In this document: positions 49,421 to 60,264 of the stretch, piece by piece
Layout: the number at the start of each line of letters is the position of its first letter
How positions within the stretch are numbered: position 1 is the stretch's first letter
NCBI GenBank assembly: GCA_018894105.1
Contig: CM032117.1
Span: forward strand, 49,758,503 to 49,822,502
DNA length: 64,000 nt
Direction of reading: 5' to 3'
From: Jacaranda mimosifolia
Taxonomy: Eukaryota > Streptophyta > Magnoliopsida > Lamiales > Bignoniaceae
Position numbers and translations under genes: made by a program
Notes under the pieces: model-generated
Databases searched by the model: none
What the model was told of the DNA's origin: nothing
What the model saw: only the letters and a program-made list of their open reading frames with translations

Positions 49421-50238
49421 AAGTTTATAAGGAAAAATTTCTTTGTCTGCAATAAATAAAGTTACAAAACAAAAAAAATTGTACAAATGAAATTAAATTC
49501 GAACTTATCAATTGTAGATCCAATCTCTAATCTAATCTTCTAATTCCTCCCCTTCAAATATGATCTTGAAATTTGATGAGCTCCGCAATGAATGCTTGAA
49601 CATCATGGATCTCCTTGAATTTAATTTGAAACAATGCCGATTCGAGGACTTCGCACCTTCATCTCTAATCAAACACCAAAAATATATGAGCTCCGCAAAG
49701 AACGCCTTGAACGCTCGTGGATCTTCTCGAATTTGATTTGAAGAAAATAACGCCAATTCAAGGGCTGTGCACCTTAGTCTCAAATCAAACACCAAAATAT
49801 GATGAGCTCTGCAAAGAATGCCGTGAACGCTGTGAATCTCCTTAAATTTGATTGAGAGAATTGCTGGGCTTCTTCAAAGCTTCTCTCACTTGCTAAAATT
49901 TGTGTTGTGCGTTAAATGAACTTTGGTCACCTCTTTTATATAGATGCTTGATGGGAAACTTCTAGATTGACTTGAACTTTTTTAATAATTATCTATTTGA
50001 TAAGATAATATCAAATATCTTTGATTTGATTGATGCATAGACGTCAACAATTCATCTTTAACATTGTCAATATTTGATTTGAGTATAAAATAAATACTAA
50101 AGTATTAATTAAATTAACTATTTATCTTTTGGAATTAAATTTAATAAATTTCAAGATAAATAGAAAATTTTAAATCAATAACTAGCATATTATTTTATAC
50201 ACATCACTCCCCAATTGGACAAAATTAGTATGTCTACA
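49421..50238 (-). repeat. 5' LTR of the gag-only element
   Basis: Ends, on the plus strand, at GTCTACA (50238). Beyond it the copia-type frame starts abruptly, so this is a true insertion edge. Confidence 0.8.
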
Positions 50239-51600
50239 AACACAATCTGCAAAGATTTACAAGAGCATCAAAATAAGGAAGACTAGCCCATCTTTTTTTG
50301 CAGCAAAATTTTTAGTCCTCCAAAATTCAATTGCCCATAGCTGTAATGCCAAAGCGACGACGGAATACTCAAATTTTGTTGAAAAATGAAAATGACCATT
50401 TCCAACGTTCTAAACATGAAAAGGAAATATTCATTGTCATGTTGCCTTCAACAATCAACCCAAGATTTGCATCTTGTATTTTGCAATCTCCATTCTTGAT
50501 AATCACCTTATAGCCTTTTTATGAAATTGACATACACTGAGTAAATTTGTCTTCAAATAAGGAACAAATGAAATATTAGAAAGAATTTGCATGGATGAAG
50601 ACATTGTTTTGAAATTTACCTATCCTTTTCCCTTGATGAAAACAATCACCGAACTTCACTGTTGAGAGAAATGTCTCATCCAACTTGGTGCATGCAAATT
50701 TATTTCTACACATATGATTGTTGTAGCCTAAATCAAGATGCCATAAATTCTTATGCTTATCATCCTTTGTGCAGCACACCATCAAAACCACCTCTTCTTT
50801 CTCAAATGTTTCTGCAGAATTAGACGTCTTTCCACCATGAACTCTATTCAAATTTGTATGGCATTCGGAGCAATAATGACCATACTTATGGTACCAATGG
50901 CACTCAATGTGAGATTTGTCTGTGGACTTCGATTTTCCATCAAATGGACACTGATCATGAAAATTCCTTGTTCCTCTAATTTCCCTCTCTAGCTTTATTT
51001 GAGTTTCTTCCCTTCCGCTTATTCCGGCTATGCCCACAATCTTTTGGAGTTGAAATTGCTTGTAAAACTTGCTCCTCTTTGTCCTACTGAACAATTTTCT
51101 ACTCATGAACCATCAAAAAATTCGACAGCTCATCAAGGGAAAGAGTATCAAGATCTTTTAATTCCTCAATACAACAAATAAGAAAATTGAATTTCTGCAA
51201 TGTGGACAAGAAAATCTTCTCAATAATAGTAACATCTTCAAGCTTTTCTCCATGAATCCGTATCTTGTTCGTGATTACCATCCTACGTCCTTAAGAAGTA
51301 ATAAAAAAATGTCAATCATGACTTCATACACAAAGTCTCAAGCTCACCTCAAAAAGTTTGAAACAATGCATGCTTTGCCCTTGCATTGCCTTTCTGTTTC
51401 TTCGTCAAGCATGAAGTCCTAAATTTGCTCTATTATATCCTTGCAAAGGAAACAAAATTTGCTTTAGTATATCCTTGCAACGAATTGTTTCCAAGATTTA
51501 ACAATCAATGGCTTGGAAAAGATTCACATAAGGTTTATGGAAATTCTCTCTCACAAAGGGTAGGCTCTTGATGTCACTATTGCAAGTCGATAAGTGAGGA
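50239..51600 (-). pseudogene. Ty1/copia gag-protease-integrase fragment
   Basis: On the minus strand, a leader with a primer-site-like ACATCAAGAGCC (about 51568-51580) is followed by gag: NKIRIHGEKLEDVTIIEKI (from 51269) and DLDTLSLDELSNFLMVHE. Then come a knuckle remnant CHWYHKYGHYCSEC that has lost its second Cys, the protease site NLWHLDLGYNNHMC (DTG replaced by DLG) and KFGDCFHQGKRIGKF. Next are KGYKVIIKNGDCKIQDANLG and a decayed integrase start. It ends at 50239 where the gag-only element was inserted, so reverse transcriptase is not in the window. Several frameshifts are present. Confidence 0.78.
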
Positions 51601-51817
51601 AATAATAGAAGAGGAGAAATATGCTAAGGCTTAGCAAGGAAAACCGAAAATTGCTCTTTTTGATTGGCAAATTTGCAAGCCCTATATAAACTTTTACATA
51701 GACATCAAAAGTGCAAAATAATAGCACCATTACACCCATAAATACATGACTAAAATCAAGAAAAATCGAGAATTAGCTACGGGAGCATCAATTTTGAATT
51801 TGGTTAGGATAATTTCG
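51586..51817 (-). repeat. Probable 5' LTR end of the copia fragment
   Basis: On the minus strand a TATATAGG box (about 51682-51689) and a C/T-rich leader lead into the primer-site-like sequence at about 51580. The upper part of the LTR is cut at 51817 by MULE-2. No second LTR is in the window, so the assignment rests on position. Confidence 0.45.
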
Positions 51818-52057
51818 TAGTTAAAGGGGAAAAAAGCAAATTTAGTCCATCAACTATTGCCTATTTCGATTTTCTTCCGTCGTCATTTGGGGTTAGCAAA
51901 TTTGATCCTTTTCCTATTAATATTTAGCACATTTAGTATATTTTTTAGCAATTTTAGTCCTTCGGGTTGATTTATTTGGAATTGAGCCCGCCAATTGTCC
52001 AGTAAGCATCAATTGGGCTCTAATTTTGCGCGTTTCACGCCATGTGGCTCAAGGTGT

Positions 52058-52088
52058 CCACGTCACCCAACAACGTAGTGCCACGTCA
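52058..52088. promoter_or_regulatory. Paired CCACGTCA sites in the MULE-2 left terminal repeat
   Basis: CCACGTCA occurs at 52058-52065 and 52081-52088. The mirror pair TGACGTGG is kept in the right repeat (58251-58258 and 58274-58281). TGACGTGG is a plant bZIP-type (ACGT core) site. Since each repeat drives one gene in a MuDR-like plan, these are good promoter candidates; this is inference. Confidence 0.5.
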
Positions 52089-53282
52089 TAAGAGGAAAAA
52101 GAAAACTAAAATACAAAAAAAAAAAAGAAAAATGCAAATTTAAAACAATCAAAATTCTTAAAAACTCTGAACGATTTTTAAACATAAATCTACAAAACCT
52201 ACCAAAAATAAAAAACTAAAAATGCGTATGTAAATAAGAAAAAATGCTAAATATTAAAAACTCTTAGAAACAAAAAATCAAAGCAAATCAAACACAAAAT
52301 CAAAGAAGAGAAATAGAAAGCGTAAAGAAAAAAGCCCTACCCACCCACGGTGTCCCCTTTGAGATTTCACCCAGAAATCACAAAATTTCACCAACAAAAT
52401 TAGAAATCTGAGTAAAAAATAGAAAAATTAACAGAAAAAAACCTAAAACCCTAACAGATTGAAGTGAGGTTTTGCGTACTTGGTGCTTCATTTGTGTTCG
52501 TGGTGCTGTTGGACAAAATGTTGGATCGCAAGCCTGAAGAGATTTATTTGCCACCTCCTATATATGGTATGGGTTTATATACTCTTAGTTTTGTACTGTT
52601 TATGGAATCTTTTTCTAAGTTTTATGGGACCACATACTGGAACGCTACTTTTTTGACTTATTTGCTGCTTGTGTTTGAATATTTAGATTAAGGTGCCACT
52701 TTTGCTTTTATTATACTTGAGGCTGATATGTTTTTGTTCTTTACTGCTTTTTTGGGGACCACACTTAATAATTTTTTTTGCACTGTTGAATGTTTGAATG
52801 TTGAGAATGTTGAGTAGTGAGTGTGTGGACTTCTGTCATTATACTGTAATATGTCAACTTTGTGGTCCCTATCCCACTGAGTTGCATGTTGTGTGTTTGG
52901 GTTTAGTGATAAACTGTTTTCCACATATGTGAAAGATCTTATTTTTTGTTTTTGTTTTTGTTTTTTTGTCTTATGTTGTGTACATTGCAGAGGCAGGTTC
53001 TCGAAAAATAATTGTGTCTTTATTTTATGGTGGATATTGTGATGTTCTCCCCCCTTGTGTGTACAAAAATGGAAAAGTAGCAAAGTTTGATTATTTCTTG
53101 TTGGATATTCTGAACTTTAGGAATATAAACTACCTTTGTGATAGTGTTAGCTTGAAAAGCCCAAGGAAGTTCTATCATAAATTTGATGGTTCATTCATGT
53201 TAATTACAACTCATGCAAAGTTTAAACAAATTGGTGAGTTTTGTGCTAAATATCATGAGGTCAAAGTTTATGTAGAGGCAGA

Positions 53283-53637
53283 ATCCCAGTCTCAAAGCAA
53301 ATCACAATCTTAAGTCCAATGTCAAGCACAAGTCCAAGTCCAATCCCAAACCCAAACCCAAACACAAGCCTAGTCCCAAACCCAAACCTAAACCCAAAGA
53401 CAAGCCCAATCCCATAAGCAAACCTAAAAATAGTCCCAGTCCATGTCTAAAGCCCAAACACAGACCCAAAAACAATCCCAAAGACAATCTAAAGCCCCAC
53501 CACAACCCCAAACACATTTTGAGGCCCAAACTCAATCCCTAACACATTCTGAAGCCCAAAGACAACCCCAAACACAGTTTGAAACCCAAAGACAGCCCCA
53601 ATTACAATCTGCAGCCCAAACAAAGTCGAAAACATAA
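53283..53637 (+). repeat. Gln/Ser/Thr-coding minisatellite in the transposase gene
   Basis: Six- to twelve-base units such as CAAACCCAAACA and CAATCCCAAAGA repeat across about 350 bp, in frame with the PB1-like and DNA-binding regions, and encode QTQTQ/QSQRQ runs. Several units have mutated to stops. The opposite strand gives a false Leu/Gly repeat frame (53302-53535). Confidence 0.8.
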
Positions 53638-54990
53638 TTAAATAGGGATAGTGGGTTGTTGGGGAGTTGCTATGAGTTTGTCAGTTTACTTGAAACTTTT
53701 AGTGGTGATGAAGATAATAGCTGTAGTTATAGTGACCCTATATATGTTTCTGAGGTGGAGAGTGAAGAGCAAGATAATGATTTGCTATATGATTCATTTG
53801 TTGATCCTGATGAGGAATGGATGGGGATTGAGGAAACCCATGTCAATAAGAGAGGTAGAGAAGGGGATGATGAAGAAAGTGATAGTGAGAGTGAAGAAAA
53901 GATTATGGGAGACAGCGATGTACCTTTAGACAAGGAGGTAGACTCAGATGTTGAAACACAGGCCCCTCATGCACCTTCCTTCAATTTTAACCAAAAACAT
54001 ACTCCTAAATTTGAGTTAGGCATGAAATTTAGAAACAAGACTGATTTTAGGAAGGTTGTTCATGTTGAAGCCATCCAAAGCATGAGAAACATCAAAGTAA
54101 AGAACAATGATAAAGAGAAGGTCTATGCAAAATGTGATTCAGAGGGCTGTGGGTGGAAAATACATGCATATAGAGTGCAGGATGAGTCAACTTTCCAAGT
54201 TAACACATATAATCCTACACACACATGCCAACCTATATATGATGTTTCTAATGTCACATCCAGTTACCTTGCTGAGAGGTTTGTAAACAAAATGAAAATT
54301 GAACTAAAAAGAAGGATATAGGGGTTTAGGTAGGAGCTGGAGATGGATATGAGGGTGAGTGTGTCTTGGCATCAAGCCTATAGAGCCAAGAAAAAGGCAA
54401 TTCAGATGATTGAGGGTGATCCTAAGGTTCAGTATGCCAAACTTTGGGATTATGCAGCTGAGTTGAGGAGAACAAACTCAAGGTCAACTGTTATTTTAGG
54501 AATAGATGATAGTAGTAGGGAAAACATCTTTACACACTTTTATTGTTGCTTTGGGGCCTTTAAATCTGGGTTCTTAACTAGTTGTACGCCTATTTTGGGT
54601 ATGGATGGTTGTCACCTCACTGGCCCTCACAAGGGAGTCCTTTTAACGGTTGTTGGGATTAACCCCAACAATAAACCATTTCCTGTAGCACATGCAGTGG
54701 TGAATAGTGAAACAGCAGACATTTGGGGGTTGGCTTTTAACTATTTTGAAACAAGATCTTCAAATAGATAAACCACATGAATTTACTTTTATGTATGATA
54801 AGCAGAAGAGGTTAATTCAAGCCTTTGATGAGGTATTTCCAGGGTCAGAACATAGGTTTTGTGCTAGGCACATGTGGAAGAACTTCATGAATGCTGGGTT
54901 CAAGGGGATGGATTTTAAGGATGTTACGTGGAAAGCAGCCATTAGCACAACTGTTGGTCAGTTTAAGCTGCAAATGCAAGCAATGTCTGA

Positions 54991-55470
54991 CCTAGATCCT
55001 GTAGCATTAGAGTGGTTTAGTGATAAAACACCTTCACAATGGAGTAAATCACACTTCACTACATTTTGTAAGTGTGATATGGTGCTAAATAATTTTTGTG
55101 AATCCTTCAATAGTGTCATTCTTAGTCCTAGAGAGAGGAACATTTTGACAATGCTTGAGTGGATGAGAGAGTACATGATGACTAGGTTGCAAAAAAGTAG
55201 AGATAAGGCCAAAGGTTGGAGGGATGATCTACTAGATCCTATAGTATTATAGTGGTTTAGTGATAAACCACCTTCACAATGGAGTAAATCACACTTCACT
55301 ACATTCTGTAAGTGTGATATGGTGCTAAATAATTTTTGTGAATCCTTCAATAGTGCCATTCTTAGTGCTAGAGAGAGGAACATTTTGACAATGCTTGAGT
55401 GGATGAGAGAGTACATGATGACTAGGTTGCAAAAAAGTAGAGATAAGGCCAAATGTTGGAGGGATGATTT
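54991..55470 (+). repeat. 240-bp in-frame tandem duplication in the transposase core
   Basis: 54991-55230 and 55231-55470 are near-identical direct copies exactly 240 bp (80 codons) apart. Each contains the segment with the catalytic Glu (NNFCESFN). The second copy carries TAG (55250-55252) where the first has GAG. Family members have this block once. Confidence 0.9.
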
Positions 55471-57605
55471 ATGTCCTAGCATCATGGAAATCTTGAATGA
55501 AAATGTCAAGAATATGGGAGATTGCATTCCAAGAAAGTCTGATGATAAAAACTACCAAATCACACACATATATGGAAGGAAATATTGTGTAGATTTGGAG
55601 ACATGGAGCTGCAGTTGTAGAAAGTGGGACCTCACAGGGATTCCTTGCCTTCATGCTTGTTGTGCAATATGCAATCAAAGGCCGGATCCCAAATTCTTTG
55701 TGTCTGATTGCTACACGGTTGAATGCTACAAAAGAGTTTATGAGAGTGCCATAATGGGTATAAATGGTCAAGAATTATAGGGAGAGACCATATATATACC
55801 TCCACTTCCCCCAAATTTCAAAAAGACAAAAGGGAGGCCAACCAAAGCAAGAAGGAAAGGCCATGAGGAACCTGTGGAAAAGGTGAAGAAAAGAGGTAGA
55901 GGAAGGCCCACAGTAGAGGAGCAACCAACTACATTGAAGAAAAGATGTAAGGGCCCCAAGTGTGGATTCTGCAAACAAACTGGTCATAACCAAAGGAAGT
56001 GTCCATTGAAGACAAATCCTTTGGATGAAGAGATAACATACTTGACAGTTGATGGCCAAGATGAGGTAGAGTTGTTGCCTACACAAGCTTCAAAAGCCAC
56101 TGTAAGCCAAACAAAGGTTTGATATTTAGTTTAATTATTATATTTTAGTTGTATCAAGTTACAATAACTTTTATCCATTAATTTAATTTCTCTTTTTTAT
56201 GTCATATGTTGTTGCATAGGTTAAAAGAAATGTTGGCTCCTCAAGTCAGCAGCAAGAAGATGCACAAACTGAGCAAGACAAGGTAATATTAATAGTTGGT
56301 TTTTCCTGTATTTATCATAGCAGAAAAATGAAGCCACTGTCCAGTAGTGTTTAATGCATAATTTTGGCATATTTGTCTTCATAGGTCACAAAAAGCACTA
56401 TTGATTCCTCAAGTCAAAGATGTGGTGCAAGAAGATCTCCTAGGGGTGCATCAAAGGTATATTAATTTATAAATATAGTTTTTTTGAATGATGTCTTCTT
56501 TGATATTTGACTTCCCATTGAAAATATTTGTTGTAGGCTACAATTAGTGGTGAAGAGATTGTTGTGCTTAGGAGATCTCCAAGAGGCAAAGGTATAAAAT
56601 CAAAATTATAAACTTAAATTTCATAATTCAATATTCTAGTAACTATACAAAAGTAGCTGACTCTAAGTAAATTGGTTATATTGTGTAGGAAACCAACCAA
56701 GGTGCTCTTGAACAATCAAGGAAGGTACCTGGTCCATCCATGTACCAGCAGTTGCAAATGTCACAATCTGGAAGCAATGTCACAACTCAACAAGGAAGAA
56801 GGATAGTTGTTCATCTCAGTAACCATAATCAAGCTATGGATACTTTGAATGGGAAAAAGAAGAAAAGGGGGGAAAATAAGTAGAAGATGAGTGTGTGAAA
56901 GTTCAATATTTTGTCTCTTGGAATGTGGTTGACACTTGTTGTTGATGGATAAGTGGGATTGATACTTGCTTTGTATGGATGAGAAGGTTTGATAGTTGCT
57001 TATTTTGGTTAAACTTTTGAAGCTTGTAGCTGTTGACAAAGAAAAATATTTAAGCTTTAAAGATTGGCTTTTTTTTAAATAAGGAATGCTGCTTATGCTA
57101 CAGTTTATAATGAACAGAGTTTATTCATATGCTTGTGATTCACCAATGGAATATTGCTGTCTTCCTTCTATTATACTTGTTGCCAAGATATTCCTTAATT
57201 TCATTAGTAACATTACAAAAATATGAACTACATCAACAAATACTTAAAAAAAAAATTATAAGAGTTAAAAAAATGATCATCATTACCATTTCTAACAAGT
57301 TAAAATTATGAACTCCAACAAGGTAAAAAATTGAGAAAAAAAAACCAGAATATTAAATTACAATTCCAAAAATTATCTGCAAATATGAGGCAATTACTTA
57401 GTAATCATCATTATCATCCAATATTGCCAAAATATTAGCATTACAATACAGCCAAAATTTGGGGAAAATTGTAGCTATTACATTAACTTACAAATACAAG
57501 CTTCCCTAATTAATAGCACAACTATTACAATAACAAACTAAAACCCAAAAAATATATATATATATATATATTGGTTTAACTAAAAACCAACATAACAACT
57601 ATGCA

Positions 57606-58040
57606 CTACATTATAACTACTGCCAAGATAACCCAAACGAGCACAATTACGGTCAAAATACCTAAAAATATAACTTTGCAAGTCTTCCTCCAGTTCCATA
57701 TACGCCTCTTCAATTCTTCATTCTCAGCCTCCAACGCGTTGATTTTGAGAAGGAGACCTGGAATGACGGTTTTGGCCCTTACACACATAGGTGGATCGAC
57801 CCATTCAAAAAACCCACTTCCATTTCTCTTTAAAAAAAAAAAAAACCAATCAAAAATTGAAATTGAAACAATCAAAACCGTATAACCCATTTTCACATTA
57901 TCACTTACATTGTATCTTGGGCAGGATGCAAATCTTCTGCCGGGGTTCATTTCAGTCCATGAGGTCTTCACCATACATCTCTCACCTCATGAACATTCAA
58001 GGGGCCTGCAAGATGCTGAGGAGCTAGAGGACGACGGCAT
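57606..58040 (-). pseudogene. GRF zinc finger, coiled-coil, membrane-anchored protein gene of MULE-2 (broken)
   Basis: Exon 1 (58040-57909, 44 codons) starts MPSSSSSS and encodes the GRF finger: CS-stop-GERCMVKTSWTE then MNPGRRFASC. A GT-AG intron (GTAAGT at 57908-57903, T-rich tract, AG at about 57828) splits it at the same point as in MULE-1. Exon 2 (57827-57606) encodes SGFFEWVDPPMC, a short Glu/Lys-rich helix (LLLKINALEAENEELKRR) and a C-terminal hydrophobic segment (VIFLGILTVIVLVWVILAVV) before TAG. Two zinc ligands are lost: the second Cys is a TGA stop (57987-57989) and the fourth is Ser. The start lies about 150 bp inside the right terminal repeat. GRF fingers bind nucleic acid in other proteins; the role in the element is unknown. 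Confidence 0.82.
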
Positions 58041-58521
58041 TGAGCAGAAACAAGAAGAAGAAAAAAACAAAGAAAAGAGGGCAAATGAACAAAGAAGAAG
58101 AAGAAGGACAAGGGAAAGAAATGAAAAAGGATGAGAGAGAAATGTGTAAAGGAAATGGGGGAAAAAATCTTGTGGGGTTTTATTTATATTTTGATTGTTT
58201 TAAATTTGCATTTTATTTTTTTTTGTATTTTAGTTTTCTTTTTCCCCTTGTGACGTGGCACTACGTTGTTGGGTGACGTGGACTCCTTGAGCCACATGGC
58301 GTAAAATGCCCAAAATCAGAGCCCGATTGATGCTGACTGGACAATTGGCGTGCTCAATTCCAAATTAATTAGCTCGAAGGACTGAAATTGCTAAAAAATG
58401 TACTAAATGTGCTAAATATTAATGGACAAAGGATCAAATTTGCTAACCCCAAATGACGATGGATGAAAATCGAAATAGGCAATAGTTGATGGACTAGATT
58501 TGCTTCTTTCCCTAGTTAAAG

Positions 58522-59346
58522 CTATAAATTTTCAACATCAGCTACGGATTGACCGATGCCTTGATATTTTATAATGTCTGTGGTTGGTATTACCATATTC
58601 GAATCTGAATAAAATCCGATATCTGAAGAAAATATCCTAATCCGAATAGTACAGTCGAATCATCATGTTCATTTTCCTTTTCCAAAAATGTTGTCATTAT
58701 AATTTAGCTAAAAACTAGACGTGTATCTTTTTTAAATGCTTGTGCATTTAGCTCTTTTCCTTTTCTTTTTTTTTTTTTTAAACAATAATGAATCGTGCAT
58801 TTGTCTCTATTTGTTTGTTTTTTACTGCATAGAAGGAATAAATATACACATATAAAACAGTTATATATTTATATATCATATTATATATAATATGATATAA
58901 TATAACGTATCTATATATAATTACCAAAAAGATAGTATATCTAGCTGTATATTGCATATCCTACATTATATTTATATATATAATAAGTACAATATTGTAC
59001 ATATATGTGTATAATTGTATATATATTCAAATTCAAATTATAAATGGATCAAATTAAGTAAATTTTATATTTGTTCTATTTATTTTGAATTACAAACTTT
59101 TTTAATTAAATCATGTTCACCAAAATTTTTATTAATTAAAATTTTTAAATAATTAATCGAATTGAATTCAAATTAAAATCTACTCTAGTGACAATCCTAA
59201 TCTCAACTACACCACTTCCTAGAAATTAGGAGTTGAACTATTCAAATGACAAGGTAGATACAAAATAAATTATATAAATCCTAGATGAAAAGATAAATTC
59301 CAACAACTACCGCTTAACTCGTTTTACTTTTAGTTAGTGCCTCATT
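58522..59346. other. Non-coding A/T-rich flank of MULE-2
   Basis: Includes a TATCCTAATCCGAATAG-type hAT-like remnant near 58600-58665 and TA-rich sequence to 59030. Nothing coding is seen. The first bases may continue the copia LTR interrupted by MULE-2. Confidence 0.4.
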
Positions 59347-59354
59347 ACTATAAC

Positions 59355-59996
59355 TAGGGATGGCAAAGGGACAAGACAAAATCCGAACTTGAGCGCAATC
59401 CATTCCAAATGAAATGGATTCGGGGCGACTTATCGGGGTTTGGGGTGGGGTATGGGGTTTATTGACCCTGCCCCGTCACCCCGTCCATAATAATAATAAT
59501 AATAATAATAATATATAATTTATTTTATATTTTTCTAATTAAAAATAATGTTCAACTATGCTCGATGAAGAGAAAGATGTTGAAGAATGTGGGGTGAATT
59601 AATTTAGATGAGGATTAGAACTATATGGTGGAAGCTTGTTGGACTTAAAATTTTTGAGTTTTTTTGTTTCAGTTTACTGTTAACTCTCAATGTATAAAAA
59701 TTTAGATGTTGTGCTAGTTATTATTTTAATTCTATTTTTATCTCCTATTTTGCTTCTAGAATCTTATCTTGTTTGCAAGGATTTTTCATTTTTGTGCTTG
59801 AAATTTGAATTTTAATTGTTGTTAAGTGATTCTGATTTAATACTTTTATTGACTTATTCCAATTTTTTTAATTCTTTCTGGATTTGCGGGTTAAACCTGC
59901 CAACCCGACGGGACGAGGCTAGACGAGGTATTGTCTTGCGGGGCAGGGTATGAGGCGAGCCTAACCAGCCCCAAATTCGCCCCGTTGCCATCCCTA
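59355..59996. mobile_element. Non-autonomous hAT element with perfect target duplication
   Basis: The terminal repeats TAGGGATGGCAA and TTGCCATCCCTA are flanked by ACTATAAC on both sides (59347-59354 and 59997-60004), a perfect 8-bp hAT duplication. The interior is colinear with 38410-38989, including the G-rich ends, the (ATA)n tract near 59489-59512 and the CTTCTAGAATCTTAT block. No transposase. Confidence 0.93.
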
Positions 59997-60264
59997 ACTA
60001 TAACGTACTATATATAGTGAATTGTTTCGGAGTAATGCATTTAAAATGAAAACTAATAACTGGTTGATTCATTCACGCTCATTAATGACCATCCATTAAA
60101 TTCTTTACTCCGTTTCTTTTTCTTTTCCTTCAAGGGATTGGCTATGGTCCAACAACCATAATTTTGATTTAGTATCATGTACCCCATAAAAGTTTACTTG
60201 TGTATAAATAAATTTTCTAAATCATTAATAACTAAGTTAATTTACTAAATTAATTTTTTCTAAT

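Larger units (their letters stand above)
46413..50238 (-). mobile_element. Gag-only LTR retrotransposon
   Basis: Direct repeats 46413-47259 and 49421-50238 are LTRs that read on the minus strand (start TGTAGACATAC or TGTAAACATGC). AAAGTGGGGGCATT precedes the 3' LTR as polypurine tract (47260-47273), and GGCACGCCCAGTGGGAC (about 49402-49418) follows the 5' LTR. Both LTRs contain repeated GATGAGCTCCGCAAAGAA units. The inner LTR edge is approximate and no target duplication was established. The internal 2.1 kb holds a gag pseudogene and nothing recognisable as pol. It separates the Helitron remnant from the copia fragment. Confidence 0.82.
52464..56883 (+). pseudogene. MULE-2 transposase (MURA type), with introns, broken
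   Basis: A probable 5' leader exon (about 52464-52560) is followed by an intron ending TTGCAG at about 52991. Then come a PB1-like region (about 52995-53275: FYGGYCDVLPPCVYKNGKV), a Gln/Ser/Thr repeat tract (53283-53637), an acidic stretch, and the MuDR DNA-binding region (about 53985-54290, with CDSEGCGWKIHAYRV). The DDE core has GMDGCHLTGPHKG (about 54600), YDKQKRL and NNFCESFN. A SWIM finger (about 55610-55655) and a CCHC knuckle (55961-56002, CGFCKQTGHNQRKC) follow. Small exons near 56221-56282, 56385-56457, 56537-56590 and 56688-56883 end in a Lys-rich tail. Breaks: stops in the Gln tract, TAG at 54319-54321, one extra base in a five-G run (54725-54729), TAG at 55250-55252 within a duplication, and TAG at 55778-55780. 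Confidence 0.9.
51827..58512. mobile_element. MULE-2: two-gene Mutator-like element
   Basis: Long terminal inverted repeats (51827-52157 and 58188-58512; ends GGGAAAAAAGCAAATTTAGT) are flanked by a perfect 9-bp duplication TAGTTAAAG (51818-51826 and 58513-58521). A transposase gene on the plus strand starts near the left repeat and a GRF zinc-finger gene on the minus strand starts near the right one, so the genes converge. The same plan occurs in MULE-1, although the terminal repeats are unrelated by eye. Both genes are broken. Confidence 0.95.

Noticed and set aside
53302..53535. Leu/Gly repeat protein on the minus strand
   Set aside because: It is the complement of the Gln/Ser/Thr-coding minisatellite of the plus-strand transposase.
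54958..55527. Minus-strand 189-residue protein with an internal repeat
   Set aside because: It is the shadow of the duplicated transposase block on the plus strand; the internal repeat is the 240-bp duplication.
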